Source of the DNA: a bacterium
Lineage (GTDB): Bacteria > Planctomycetota > Planctomycetia > Pirellulales > Pirellulaceae
Assembly (NCBI GenBank): GCA_030432015.1
Contig: JAUIHJ010000189.1
Span: 1-11,541 of the forward strand
Reading direction: 5' to 3'
Length of the DNA stretch: 11,541 nt
The notes under the pieces are model-generated. The model worked only from the letters and a program-made list of their open reading frames with translations. It was not told the origin of the DNA and ran no database searches. The position numbers and the translations under genes were made by a program. Of this stretch, positions 1-6,812 are shown piece after piece. Each line of letters begins with the position of its first letter. Within the stretch, counting starts at the first letter, position 1.

Positions 1-542
1 CCTGGCAGGTTGGTGCGATTCCGTTTGCCTCCCGCCCTCGGCACTATCTAGAACTGTTGGCCGGCGCTCATCGATCGCTGGTGATTCATGGGAACTACTT
101 GCTGGACGACGAAATCGAATTTGTGGCTCAGCATCGCGAACAGATGTCGATGATTTATTGTCCACGGACCCATGCCTATTTCGGGCACGATCCCTATCCT
201 CTCGCGGAAATGCTGAGTCGCGGCGTGCGTGTGGCGCTGGGAACCGACTCCCGGGCCTCGAATCCGGATTTGAACCTGCTCAGCGAATTGCGATTTGTCT
301 ACCAAATGCATCCGCAGATTTCGCCGAGTGAAATCGTGCGCATGGCGACGCTTGACGCGGCAGCCGCGATGGGGCTGGAGCAGCATCTGGGGAGCCTGAC
401 GGTTGGCAAACGAGCCGATTTTGTCACCTTGCCAATTGACGATGACACCCCGGCCGATCCGCACGAGCTGATTCTTGATGCGACGTCGTCCGTGACGGCA
501 ACGTTCGTCGCCGGCCAACAAGTTTGGAGTGGCCGGCGGTAG
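1..542 (+). CDS. Amidohydrolase (cytosine deaminase/ATZ-TRZ-like), C-terminal part; 5' end outside window
   Basis: The reading frame is open from the window edge (first full codon at 3) to a TAG at 540-542, so about 179 C-terminal residues are visible. They show the end of a metal-dependent TIM-barrel hydrolase: a His in an IHGNYL context, then YCPRTHAYFGH, then the hallmark strand-8 motif LGTDSRASNPDLN, whose Asp is the catalytic metal ligand in this superfamily. The tail (GSLTVGKRADFV) is the usual return to the small beta domain. The family hydrolyses or deaminates purines, pyrimidines and related N-heterocycles. Relatives include S-adenosylhomocysteine/methylthioadenosine deaminase, guanine deaminase and aminodeoxyfutalosine deaminase. 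The substrate cannot be settled here because the N-terminal HxH region is missing. The gene converges on hisG, leaving a 106-base gap without a clear terminator. The superfamily is sure; the substrate is not. Confidence 0.9.
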   Translation, partial: WQVGAIPFASRPRHYLELLAGAHRSLVIHGNYLLDDEIEFVAQHREQMSMIYCPRTHAYFGHDPYPLAEMLSRGVRVALGTDSRASNPDLNLLSELRFVYQMHPQISPSEIVRMATLDAAAAMGLEQHLGSLTVGKRADFVTLPIDDDTPADPHELILDATSSVTATFVAGQQVWSGRR

Positions 543-648
543 GGTGGGCCGAGCTAACCGCTGGTGCGGCGTTGGCAAATCGGGCTGGCCGGCACGTCGC
601 CAGCGAATCGCTGCGGATGGTGTGCCGAGCGCTCAGCGGTCGGTTGCG

Positions 649-1500
649 TCACAGTCGGCAGTTGGTGATCCGCGTCTCCAGGATGGCGGCGGCGCCCAAC
701 TGTTCCAGTTGGTCCATGACCCCGATCACATTCTTCCGTTCGACCATCACCTGGACCGCACACCACTGATCATCTTCCAGCGCGTTGACGGTTGGTGAAT
801 TGAAGCCCGGGGCGATTCGTTCAGCTTCTGCCAGCTTGCCCTTCGGAACATTGTATTCGAGCAGCGACCAGCCTCGAGCGATGACGACGCCTTCGAGGCG
901 GCGCACAATCAGATCCGCCACCTCGGGCAAGCGGGCCTGCTTGTTCTGAATCAGGACCGTTTCGTAGGTGTCGATATCGGTCAAGACGCGGAGGCGATTG
1001 GCGGCCAGCGTGCTGCCGGTTTGGACCAGATCGACGATCGCGTCGGCCACGCCCAGCGAAATCATGATTTCGACCGATCCAGACAGGGGCACGAGATGGA
1101 CCTGGGCCTGATGTTCGCCAAAATATCGTTCGGTGATCCGCGGAAAGCTGGTGGCGACGCGGCAACCGTCGAGATCGGCTGGCGCTTGGATGTCGCCTTC
1201 GTCCGGTACGCAGACGGACAGGCGACAGCGACCGATATCGAGTGCCAGGCGGGTGGTCAGTTCGACCCCGGCTTCTTCGATCAGGTCGCCGCCGGTAATC
1301 CCCATATCGATGGCACCTTCGGCGCACAGCAGGGGGATATCGTCGGTGCGAAGGAAGGTGATATCAACGGGCAGGCCGCCCACGCGGGCGAACAGCCCGC
1401 GATCCTGGCGGCGAAAATTGAGGCCCGCCAGCCCCAATAATTCGGATGCTTGATCGGCCAGGCGGCCTTTGCTGGGAAGACCAATCCGCAGATGACTCAT
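649..1500 (-). CDS. hisG: ATP phosphoribosyltransferase, long form
   Basis: HisG catalyses the first committed step of histidine synthesis: ATP + PRPP gives phosphoribosyl-ATP. It is cytoplasmic. The 283-residue protein starts MSHLRIGLPSKGRL, typical of the family. The PRPP-binding loop DLVQTGSTLAANRL lies at about 157-170. Residues from about 210 to 283 form the extra C-terminal regulatory domain of the long form (APGFNSPTVNALEDDQW at about 230-246). Long-form enzymes are hexamers inhibited by histidine and need no HisZ partner. The ATG at 1500 is supported by the conserved N-terminus and by an in-frame TAG six codons upstream. Its Shine-Dalgarno site is weak (AGG only). hisE lies upstream on the same strand, 79 bases away, so the two are probably co-transcribed. 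Confidence 0.96.
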   Translation of the reverse strand: MSHLRIGLPSKGRLADQASELLGLAGLNFRRQDRGLFARVGGLPVDITFLRTDDIPLLCAEGAIDMGITGGDLIEEAGVELTTRLALDIGRCRLSVCVPDEGDIQAPADLDGCRVATSFPRITERYFGEHQAQVHLVPLSGSVEIMISLGVADAIVDLVQTGSTLAANRLRVLTDIDTYETVLIQNKQARLPEVADLIVRRLEGVVIARGWSLLEYNVPKGKLAEAERIAPGFNSPTVNALEDDQWCAVQVMVERKNVIGVMDQLEQLGAAAILETRITNCRL

Positions 1501-1515
1501 GGGTAGACCTGAGGG

Positions 1516-1563
1516 CTAGATTCGATTGATAACGAGCGAGCGTTGCGGGGAAACGGGGCACAC
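1516..1563 (-). other. Possible 15-codon leader mini-ORF between hisE and hisG
   Basis: The 79-base gap between hisE and hisG holds a strong Shine-Dalgarno-like AGGAGA (minus strand, 1578 to 1573), one base past the hisE stop. Nine bases after it a GTG opens a 15-codon frame ending in TAG at 1516. The frame is the same as hisG, whose ATG follows after five more codons. hisG itself has only a weak site. The peptide (VCPVSPQRSLVINRIES) has no run of histidines, so classical his attenuation is not suggested. It may be chance, a coupling device for hisG, or a small peptide. The frame is seen; its translation is inference. Confidence 0.2.
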
Positions 1564-1579
1564 GGTCGAATTTCTCCTG

Positions 1580-1921
1580 TTACGATGCATCCGGGCGGGC
1601 GGCCTTTTCCTCGAGGCCGGACATGTCGAAGCGCCGTGCGAGTTCGGCTTCCACTTCTTCCAGCCGGACATCGCGATGGCCTAGCATGACCAATAGGTGA
1701 TAAATCAAGTCACCCGCTTCATAGATCAGATGCTGTCGACCTTCCTCGCCCGACTCGCCTGCAGCCTCCACGACTTCCTGTGCTTCTTCGGTAATTTTTG
1801 CGCCGATCTTGTCGACCCCACCACGAAATAACAGGGTGGTGTACGACTTTTCCGGCGGGTTGGCCTTCCGGTCTTCGATGACGGCCATCAACTGCTGCAA
1901 CACGTGTGCTGGATCGGGCAT
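1580..1921 (-). CDS. hisE: Phosphoribosyl-ATP pyrophosphatase (stand-alone HisE)
   Basis: HisE hydrolyses phosphoribosyl-ATP to phosphoribosyl-AMP and pyrophosphate, step 2 of histidine synthesis and directly after HisG. From the ATG at 1921 the product has 113 residues, within the usual size for HisE without a fused HisI domain. It has the all-alpha MazG-like fold signatures: EDRKANPPEKSYTTLLF (about 16-32), the metal-binding helix KITEEAQEVVEA (42-53) and EAGDLIYHLLVML (68-80), with acidic residues placed for Mg2+. An in-frame GTG at 1972 would add 17 residues (130 total). I prefer 1921 because an AGG lies eight bases upstream and homology begins there; the GTG lacks a ribosome site. The gene is divergent from miaA. 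Confidence 0.95.
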   Translation of the reverse strand: MPDPAHVLQQLMAVIEDRKANPPEKSYTTLLFRGGVDKIGAKITEEAQEVVEAAGESGEEGRQHLIYEAGDLIYHLLVMLGHRDVRLEEVEAELARRFDMSGLEEKAARPDAS

Positions 1922-1994
1922 GCGACGAGCCTGGGCGGCGTGGTCTGGAGGTGTGTTACGCGGAGCTGCCACGGCTGGGTTTGCAGGTCACACG

Positions 1995-2007
1995 ATTCTA
2001 ATAGAAT
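1995..2007. promoter_or_regulatory. Inverted repeat ATTCTA-A-TAGAAT, candidate divergent promoter core for hisE and miaA
   Basis: A perfect inverted repeat, ATTCTA (1995-2000), A, TAGAAT (2002-2007), sits between the divergent hisE and miaA. TAGAAT resembles a sigma-70 -10 box on each strand. On the + strand TTGCAG (1981-1986) lies 15 bases upstream, short of the ideal 17. On the minus strand I found no good -35 box. The same hexamer occurs in the candidate aspS promoter. It could instead be an operator. The repeat is seen; promoter use is inference. Confidence 0.35.
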
Positions 2008-2083
2008 GAAGGCAACAGTCGCTCATGGTAGGTTTCCGAAGCGGATGTGACAATCGTACCCTGATAGGCAGTGCCCCAACTGT

Positions 2084-3124
2084 ATGGCCAGCGAACCTGA
2101 GTTTCCGCCTCCGCCCGAGACCGACCCGTCGGAGAACGCCTCGTCCGACAACCGGTCAACCGCTGCAGGCCGTGGCAACGCCACGTTTCCCCCGTTGCGC
2201 GGCTGTTGGTACCTGGCAGGGCCGACTGCCAGCGGAAAAACAGGGGTTGGGCTGGAGCTGGCCGAGCGCATCGACGGCGAAATCATCTCGTTGGATTCGA
2301 TGTCGGTGTACGAGGGAATGGATGTCGGGACGGCCAAACCGACTGTCGAGCAGCGGCGGCGCGTCCCGCACCATATGATCGATGTCGTGCCGCCGGACCG
2401 GGAATTCAGCCTGTCCCAGTTTATCGAGGCATCTCACCGAATCGTGGGCGAGATCACCGCTCGCAAACGCCAGGCGACTTTTGTCGGTGGTACGCCGCTG
2501 TACCTGAAGTCACTGGTCCGGGGCGTTGTCCCCGGCCCGCCGGCCGACTGGGAATTTCGGCAGCAGATCGAAGCGGAACTGGCGGAAGTCGGAATCGAGG
2601 CCTTGCACCAACGGCTGCAACTGGTCGATCCGCTGGCGGCGGCCAAGTTGCATCCCAACGACAAGCGGCGAATTATCCGCGCTCTGGAAGTTTACCGTGC
2701 AACCGGCCAGCCAATCAGCCATCAACAAGTGCAATTTGACGACTCGCCGGAGGGGACCTGTCGAGTTTTCGTCCTGTCATGGCCACGCGAGGAACTGCAC
2801 CGTCGAATCGATGCCCGAGTGGATCAGATGTTTGCCGCGGGTTTGGTCGACGAAGTTCGCCGGCTGCAGGAACAACATGGTCAACTCAGCCGTACCGCCC
2901 AGCAGGCCGTCGGGTACCGCGAGGTGGCAGATTACCTGCAAAATAACGGGCCACTCGACGAAACTGTCGCCCTGGTCAAGACCCGCACCCGGCAGTTTGC
3001 CCGCCGTCAGTTGACCTGGTTTCGCAGCCTCGAGGAATCCCAGTGGCTGGCGCTGGAGGGCGGGCAAACGCCAGCGGACGTGGCAACGCAGATCCTCGAG
3101 ATGGCGGGCGAAGGGCCACAATAG
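2084..3124 (+). CDS. miaA: tRNA dimethylallyltransferase (tRNA A37 isopentenyltransferase)
   Basis: MiaA transfers a dimethylallyl group from DMAPP to N6 of adenosine 37 in tRNAs that read codons starting with U; MiaB often continues the modification. The 346-residue protein has the P-loop GPTASGKT (46-53), the DMAPP/catalytic segment DSMSVYEGMDVGTAKP (71-86), GGTPLYLKSL (135-144), KRRIIRALEVYRATG, and the C-terminal signature TRQFARRQLTWFR. The first 38 residues are a Pro/Ser-rich extension beyond the usual start, so the P-loop sits about 30 residues later than in E. coli MiaA. The start at 2084 has no good Shine-Dalgarno site. A TTG at 2195 would give a compact form but also lacks a site. 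The family call is firm; the start is less so. Confidence 0.96.
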   Translation: MASEPEFPPPPETDPSENASSDNRSTAAGRGNATFPPLRGCWYLAGPTASGKTGVGLELAERIDGEIISLDSMSVYEGMDVGTAKPTVEQRRRVPHHMIDVVPPDREFSLSQFIEASHRIVGEITARKRQATFVGGTPLYLKSLVRGVVPGPPADWEFRQQIEAELAEVGIEALHQRLQLVDPLAAAKLHPNDKRRIIRALEVYRATGQPISHQQVQFDDSPEGTCRVFVLSWPREELHRRIDARVDQMFAAGLVDEVRRLQEQHGQLSRTAQQAVGYREVADYLQNNGPLDETVALVKTRTRQFARRQLTWFRSLEESQWLALEGGQTPADVATQILEMAGEGPQ

Positions 3125-3140
3125 CCCAAGTCAGGAACCT

Positions 3141-3168
3141 TTGCGCCAACCATGCCTCCGATTAGAAT
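3141..3168 (+). promoter_or_regulatory. Candidate sigma-70 promoter for aspS
   Basis: TTGCGC (3141-3146) and TAGAAT (3163-3168) are separated by 16 bases, a plausible -35/-10 pair just after the miaA stop. It would give an aspS leader of about 175 bases. The match is imperfect and unproved. Confidence 0.35.
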
Positions 3169-3190
3169 GCGTGGCTTGCTTTCGCGTGGA

Positions 3191-3241
3191 GGCCTCGCAC
3201 CAGCACGAGGTCGTTGTGGGTAGGAATCCGATCAGACCCAC
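3191..3241 (+). other. Two consecutive hairpins in the aspS leader
   Basis: The first hairpin pairs GGCCTCG (3191-3197) with CGAGGTC (3206-3212), seven pairs including one G-U, around an 8-base loop. The second pairs GTGGGT (3216-3221) with ACCCAC (3236-3241) around a 14-base loop. Neither is followed by a T-run, so an intrinsic terminator is unlikely. No T-box specifier or conserved T-box sequence was recognised. They could shape the leader or mark the end of the miaA message. Confidence 0.3.
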
Positions 3242-3338
3242 CCGGCGCGAATCGACCAACCGGCTTGACCGGCAAACCAGCCCAACGGGCCCGGGAAACT
3301 CGGCCCAACCAAATCGGCAGCGCAACTGCGAGCCTGAC

Positions 3339-3343
3339 AGGAG
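3339..3343 (+). promoter_or_regulatory. Shine-Dalgarno site that fixes the TTG start of aspS
   Basis: AGGAG lies six bases before the TTG at 3350. It is the best ribosome site in the window and decides for the TTG start, since the conserved AspRS N-terminus begins immediately after it and no ATG is available there. Confidence 0.75.
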
Positions 3344-3349
3344 AATCCC

Positions 3350-5128
3350 TTGTTACGAACTCATACGTGTGGCGAATTACGGATCGATCAGAACGGAGAG
3401 ACGGTGACGCTCTGTGGCTGGGTCGACAGCACGCGAGATCACGGCGGTGGGGTGTTTCTGGATCTGCGCGATCGTTATGGCAAGACGCAAGTCGTTTTTG
3501 CGCCCGAGGCTGGTATGGAAATCGTGAAACAGGCCAGCCGTCTCCGCTCGGAGGATGTGATTCGCGTGGTCGGCACTGTCTCGCCGCGGCCGGAAGGGAC
3601 CGTGAATCCCAAACTGGGGACCGGTGAAGTTGAACTCCGCTGCACCGAATTGGAGGTACTCAACCGGTCCAAGACCCCGCCGTTTACGCCTGGGCAGCCC
3701 GAGTTGCCGGGGGAAGACTTGCGGTTGAAACACCGGTATATCGACCTGCGTCGTGAATCGATGCAAAAAACGCTCGTCCTCCGCAGCCGGCTCATCAAGG
3801 CAATGCGCGACTACTTCGACGAGCACGATTTCCTGGATATCGAAACTCCTATTCTGGGGCGGAGTACCCCGGAAGGTGCGCGTGACTATCTGGTTCCCAG
3901 CCGCGTCACGCACGGCGCCTTCTACGCCTTGCCGCAGTCGCCTCAGCTTTACAAACAGTTGCTCATGATCGCCGGATATGACCGGTACATTCAAGTGGCG
4001 CGATGCTTCCGCGACGAAGATTTGCGGGCGGACCGGCAGCCTGAATTCACCCAGCTTGACCTGGAGATGGCACTGGTCGATTCCGAGGACGTGCTGGGAA
4101 TGATTGACGGCCTCATGGCCCGCTTGGCCAAGCAGATGCTGGGGATCGAGCTTGCCTTGCCCTTGCCCCGCATGACCTACGACGAGGCGATGCGTCGTTT
4201 TGGACACGACGCCCCGGATCTCCGCTTCGGAATGGAAATCGTCGATTGCACCGACTTGGCGGCACAGACGGAATTTCGCGTCTTCAAAGCACCAGCCACG
4301 TCCGGGGGCTTCGTGCGAGGGCTCAACGCCAAAGGTGCGGCTGCGAAGTATTCCCGAAAGATGATCGATGAACTGACCGAATACGTCAAACACGACTTCG
4401 CGGCCAAGGGACTCGCCTGGTTTCGAGTCGAAGAGGACGGCACCCTCTGGTCACCCATCGCCAAGAACTTCGAGGCCGAGTTGCTGCCTCAGATCGGTCA
4501 ACGAATGGAGGCGGAACCGGGCGACTTGCTGCTGTTCATCGCCGATTCCTGGGAAACAAGTTGCAAGGCGCTGTACGGGCTGCGGAAGCGGATCGGCGCC
4601 GAGATGGAATTGTACGACCCGGGACAAATGCACTTCTCGTGGGTTATTCAGTTCCCAATGTTCGACTTTGACGAAGAATCAAAACGTTGGGTTGCCATGC
4701 ACCACCCGTTTACGGCGCCGTTGGATGAGGATCTCGAGACCTTAGAGACGGACCCGGGAAAATGCCGCGCCAAGGCGTACGACCTGGTGATCAATGGCTC
4801 CGAAGCGGGTGGCGGGACGATTCGAATTCATGATTCCGAAGTCCAGCAACAGGTCTTCGGACTGCTTGGCATTGACGAGCAGACCGCAGCCGAGCGATTC
4901 GGGTTCCTGTTGGAAGCCCTGCAGTACGGAGCACCACCACACGGTGGCATCGCCTTGGGAATCGATCGGCTGGTCATGCTGTTTGCCGGTCTGGACAATA
5001 TTCGTGACTGCATCGCCTTTCCCAAGACGCAACGGGCGACCGATCTGCTGACCGAGGCGCCCGGCGCAGTCGATCAGGACCAGCTTCGCGAATTGAGTAT
5101 CCGCGTCGTTCCGCTCAGTGACCAATAG
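3350..5128 (+). CDS. aspS: Aspartyl-tRNA synthetase, bacterial type, probably non-discriminating
   Basis: AspS charges tRNA with aspartate. The 592-residue length is normal for the bacterial form. In order: N-terminal OB-fold anticodon domain (about 1-105); class II motif 1 around FLDIETPILGRSTPEGARD (161-179); the substrate loop QSPQLYKQ (196-203); motif 2 FRDEDLRADRQPEFTQLD (220-237); the bacterial insertion (GAD) domain in the middle; and motif 3 GGIALGIDRLV (532-542) running to the C-terminus. Residue 31 is His in a RDHGG context, with a PEG segment at 81-83. In Pseudomonas AspRS these positions go with a non-discriminating enzyme that also charges tRNA-Asn; discriminating E. coli AspRS has Leu at position 30. 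If so, the host needs GatCAB. The gene appears monocistronic, with 338 bases after it. Confidence 0.97.
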   Translation: MLRTHTCGELRIDQNGETVTLCGWVDSTRDHGGGVFLDLRDRYGKTQVVFAPEAGMEIVKQASRLRSEDVIRVVGTVSPRPEGTVNPKLGTGEVELRCTELEVLNRSKTPPFTPGQPELPGEDLRLKHRYIDLRRESMQKTLVLRSRLIKAMRDYFDEHDFLDIETPILGRSTPEGARDYLVPSRVTHGAFYALPQSPQLYKQLLMIAGYDRYIQVARCFRDEDLRADRQPEFTQLDLEMALVDSEDVLGMIDGLMARLAKQMLGIELALPLPRMTYDEAMRRFGHDAPDLRFGMEIVDCTDLAAQTEFRVFKAPATSGGFVRGLNAKGAAAKYSRKMIDELTEYVKHDFAAKGLAWFRVEEDGTLWSPIAKNFEAELLPQIGQRMEAEPGDLLLFIADSWETSCKALYGLRKRIGAEMELYDPGQMHFSWVIQFPMFDFDEESKRWVAMHHPFTAPLDEDLETLETDPGKCRAKAYDLVINGSEAGGGTIRIHDSEVQQQVFGLLGIDEQTAAERFGFLLEALQYGAPPHGGIALGIDRLVMLFAGLDNIRDCIAFPKTQRATDLLTEAPGAVDQDQLRELSIRVVPLSDQ

Positions 5129-5466
5129 AGTTGGGCGGCCAAGCCAGCCGGCGAACATCGCCATGGGCCTCCAGAACACAGGCGGAATTCGGTCTGTTTG
5201 CGAGCAGCCGTCGACGAAGATCGTTGGCAACGATGGTCACCCGGGTGTCGACACCCGCCGACTGGCGGGTTCAGGCGTTGACGGGTGGCCGCTGGCAAGC
5301 AACACTAAGACGATTCAGAGGAAAACGTCTCGGCATTTCGGCAGGGAAATGTGGAATGTACGTAGGTCGTCCCCTCAAAACGCTCGTGCGTTCGGCACGA
5401 GTTCCAGGAATTCAGCAGTTACCATTTGTCACCGTTCGAGTGACCCACGCTGAAAGGATGCGCGAA
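5129..5466 (+). other. Hairpin-rich 338-base spacer between aspS and the lipoprotein gene
   Basis: No convincing gene is present. Five perfect inverted repeats are seen. ATCGTT-GGC-AACGAT spans 5220-5234. A 16-base palindrome, CGGGTGTCGACACCCG, spans 5242-5257. It overlaps a hairpin, ACCCGCC-GACT-GGCGGGT, at 5253-5270. CTCGTGC-GTTCG-GCACGAG spans 5383-5401. GTCAC-CGTTCGA-GTGAC spans 5428-5444 and ends just before the ribosome site of the next gene. The two structures sharing ACCCG cannot form together. No T-run follows any of them. The block near 5220-5270 may end aspS transcription; the later hairpins may lie in the lipoprotein leader. Confidence 0.4.
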
Positions 5467-6390
5467 ATGAACGTTCTGCGTATTTGCCGCCAACACCGTT
5501 TTCGAACCGCTGCTTGGATGGCGATATTGGTCGCTGGCACCGCCGGGTGCAACGATTTAACGTCGCACAACGAGTCCCCTGGGTTTGACTCACTGACTGG
5601 CGAGCTGCCACTTGCGAATGAAGCCGTTGCAACCGGCCCGGCGAACCTGACCGACACCCACGGCCAAGCACAGGCTGAGGTCGAGTTGCATGGTTATGGG
5701 AGCGAAGACCTTGGCCCGGTTAAGGTTGTGCCCGGCACCGGGGCGGCCAGTCCATCCGGGGCGCCTTCCGCCGCTCCGTCTCGGGCCACGGCCAGTCAGC
5801 CAACGACGACGTCCGATCCGCCATCGCGCGTTGTGCGGAATCAACTCGCTCCGAAGGAGTCAACCGTGCTCCCGGCGATCAAGCCGGATGAACTCTACGA
5901 GCCCCAGGTTGTGCTCAGCCGGGCACACGAATTGACCTGTTTGGTCGCTGTGGGTGACGTGCTGCCGAATCTCTCGCTCGCCCGACTGTCGGGTGAAGAA
6001 GTAACGCTGGATAGCTTGCGTGGCGATCAGCTCACGGTTGTGGTCTTTTGGAACAATCGCCTGGCCTTCGCGCGGGAGCAATTTTCTCGGTTGGCGGTCG
6101 AAGTGGCACGCCCGTATCGACACCTCGGGGTGAACGTCGTGGCCGTCAACGTTGGGGATCCGGTCGAGCAGATTGAGCTGCACGGGGTGCCCCAGGACGA
6201 GGTGACCTGTGTCCTCGATGTGGCCGGCACGGCCATCGAGCAAGTCGCCACGGCGAAGCTTCCCCGTACGTATCTGATTGACGGCGAGGGACGCATACTC
6301 TGGTTCGACATCGAGTATTCGCGGACCACTCGCCGGCAACTCAGAAATGCCATCTTTTTCCACAGCCGGGAGCAGGACGCTGCAAGCTGA
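5467..6390 (+). CDS. Lipoprotein with thioredoxin-like (redoxin/AhpC-TSA type) domain lacking the CXXC cysteines
   Basis: This is a 307-residue protein. Residues 1-28 look like a lipoprotein signal: positive start, hydrophobic stretch (AAWMAILVAG), then TAGC with Cys28 as the lipidation site. Thr at -3 is slightly atypical. A low-complexity Pro/Ala/Ser/Thr linker runs to about 130. A redoxin fold occupies about 160-300: VGDVLPNLSLARLSGEEVTL, the core strand VVVFW (191-195), and the cis-Pro segment KLPRTYLID (264-272). Where the family has WCxxC, this protein reads FWNNRLAFARE (194-204), so the two Cys are Leu199 and Ala202. It cannot be an ordinary thiol oxidoreductase and may be a binding or scaffold protein at the envelope. 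I chose ATG 5467 because GAAAGG lies nine bases upstream; ATG 5458 is the alternative. The open frame further upstream lacks coding features. Confidence 0.85.
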   Translation: MNVLRICRQHRFRTAAWMAILVAGTAGCNDLTSHNESPGFDSLTGELPLANEAVATGPANLTDTHGQAQAEVELHGYGSEDLGPVKVVPGTGAASPSGAPSAAPSRATASQPTTTSDPPSRVVRNQLAPKESTVLPAIKPDELYEPQVVLSRAHELTCLVAVGDVLPNLSLARLSGEEVTLDSLRGDQLTVVVFWNNRLAFAREQFSRLAVEVARPYRHLGVNVVAVNVGDPVEQIELHGVPQDEVTCVLDVAGTAIEQVATAKLPRTYLIDGEGRILWFDIEYSRTTRRQLRNAIFFHSREQDAAS

Positions 6391-6441
6391 CTCGAAGTAT
6401 ACTAGAACTCCGATTAACCCCTCCGTTTTTCAGGACGATCC

Positions 6442-6723
6442 GTGGGTGACGGGAAGCGACGCAGGCAGGTTTTTTACTCCGGGCACGTTCAGGGGGTCGG
6501 ATTCCGGTACACCACGCGCCGGATCGCCAGCCGCTTTGACGTGGTCGGCTTTGTCCGTAATCTGCCTGATCGGCGCGTCCAGGTCGTGGTCGAGGGGCGC
6601 GAGGCGGAAATATCGTCGTTCCTGCAGGAGATTGCGACCACATTTGCCGGCAATGTCACCGACGTCGAGGTCCAAGACGACTCCAGCGGGGACGAATTGA
6701 CCGGTTTCGAGATCCGCTATTGA
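6442..6723 (+). CDS. acyP: Acylphosphatase
   Basis: Acylphosphatase hydrolyses acyl phosphates such as acetyl phosphate or carbamoyl phosphate to the acid and phosphate. It is a small cytoplasmic alpha/beta enzyme. The 93-residue product is of normal length. It carries the phosphate cradle HVQGVGFRYTTRRIA (15-29) with catalytic Arg22, and VVGFVRNLPD (34-43) with catalytic Asn40, followed by VQVVVEG. The start is GTG at 6442, supported by AGGA six bases upstream. It begins 51 bases after the lipoprotein gene and may be co-transcribed with it. A TATACT at 6398-6403 looks like a -10 box but has no matching -35. Confidence 0.95.
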   Translation: MGDGKRRRQVFYSGHVQGVGFRYTTRRIASRFDVVGFVRNLPDRRVQVVVEGREAEISSFLQEIATTFAGNVTDVEVQDDSSGDELTGFEIRY

Positions 6724-6812
6724 GTTGGCGAACCAAACGCGTGGTCGTCTCGTACCACCTGAAATAGTCAGATTTGAATTTTTCTACCCATCGTTCACTC
6801 CAGACGAATCCC

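Noticed and set aside
601..613. CAGCG-AAT-CGCTG hairpin between the convergent amidohydrolase and hisG genes as a bidirectional terminator
   Set aside because: The stem has only five pairs and no T-run on either strand; it is too weak to call.
3193..3241. T-box or intrinsic terminator in the aspS leader
   Set aside because: The hairpins lack a T-run, and no T-box consensus or specifier loop was found.
3377..4393. 338-codon open frame on the minus strand opposite aspS
   Set aside because: aspS on the + strand has all class II synthetase motifs through this stretch. The antisense frame is a GC-rich shadow with no recognisable domain.
5131..5466. N-terminal extension of the lipoprotein frame by 112 codons
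   Set aside because: The signal peptide and lipobox begin at 5467 with a ribosome site in front. The upstream part is hairpin-rich and shows no protein-like features.
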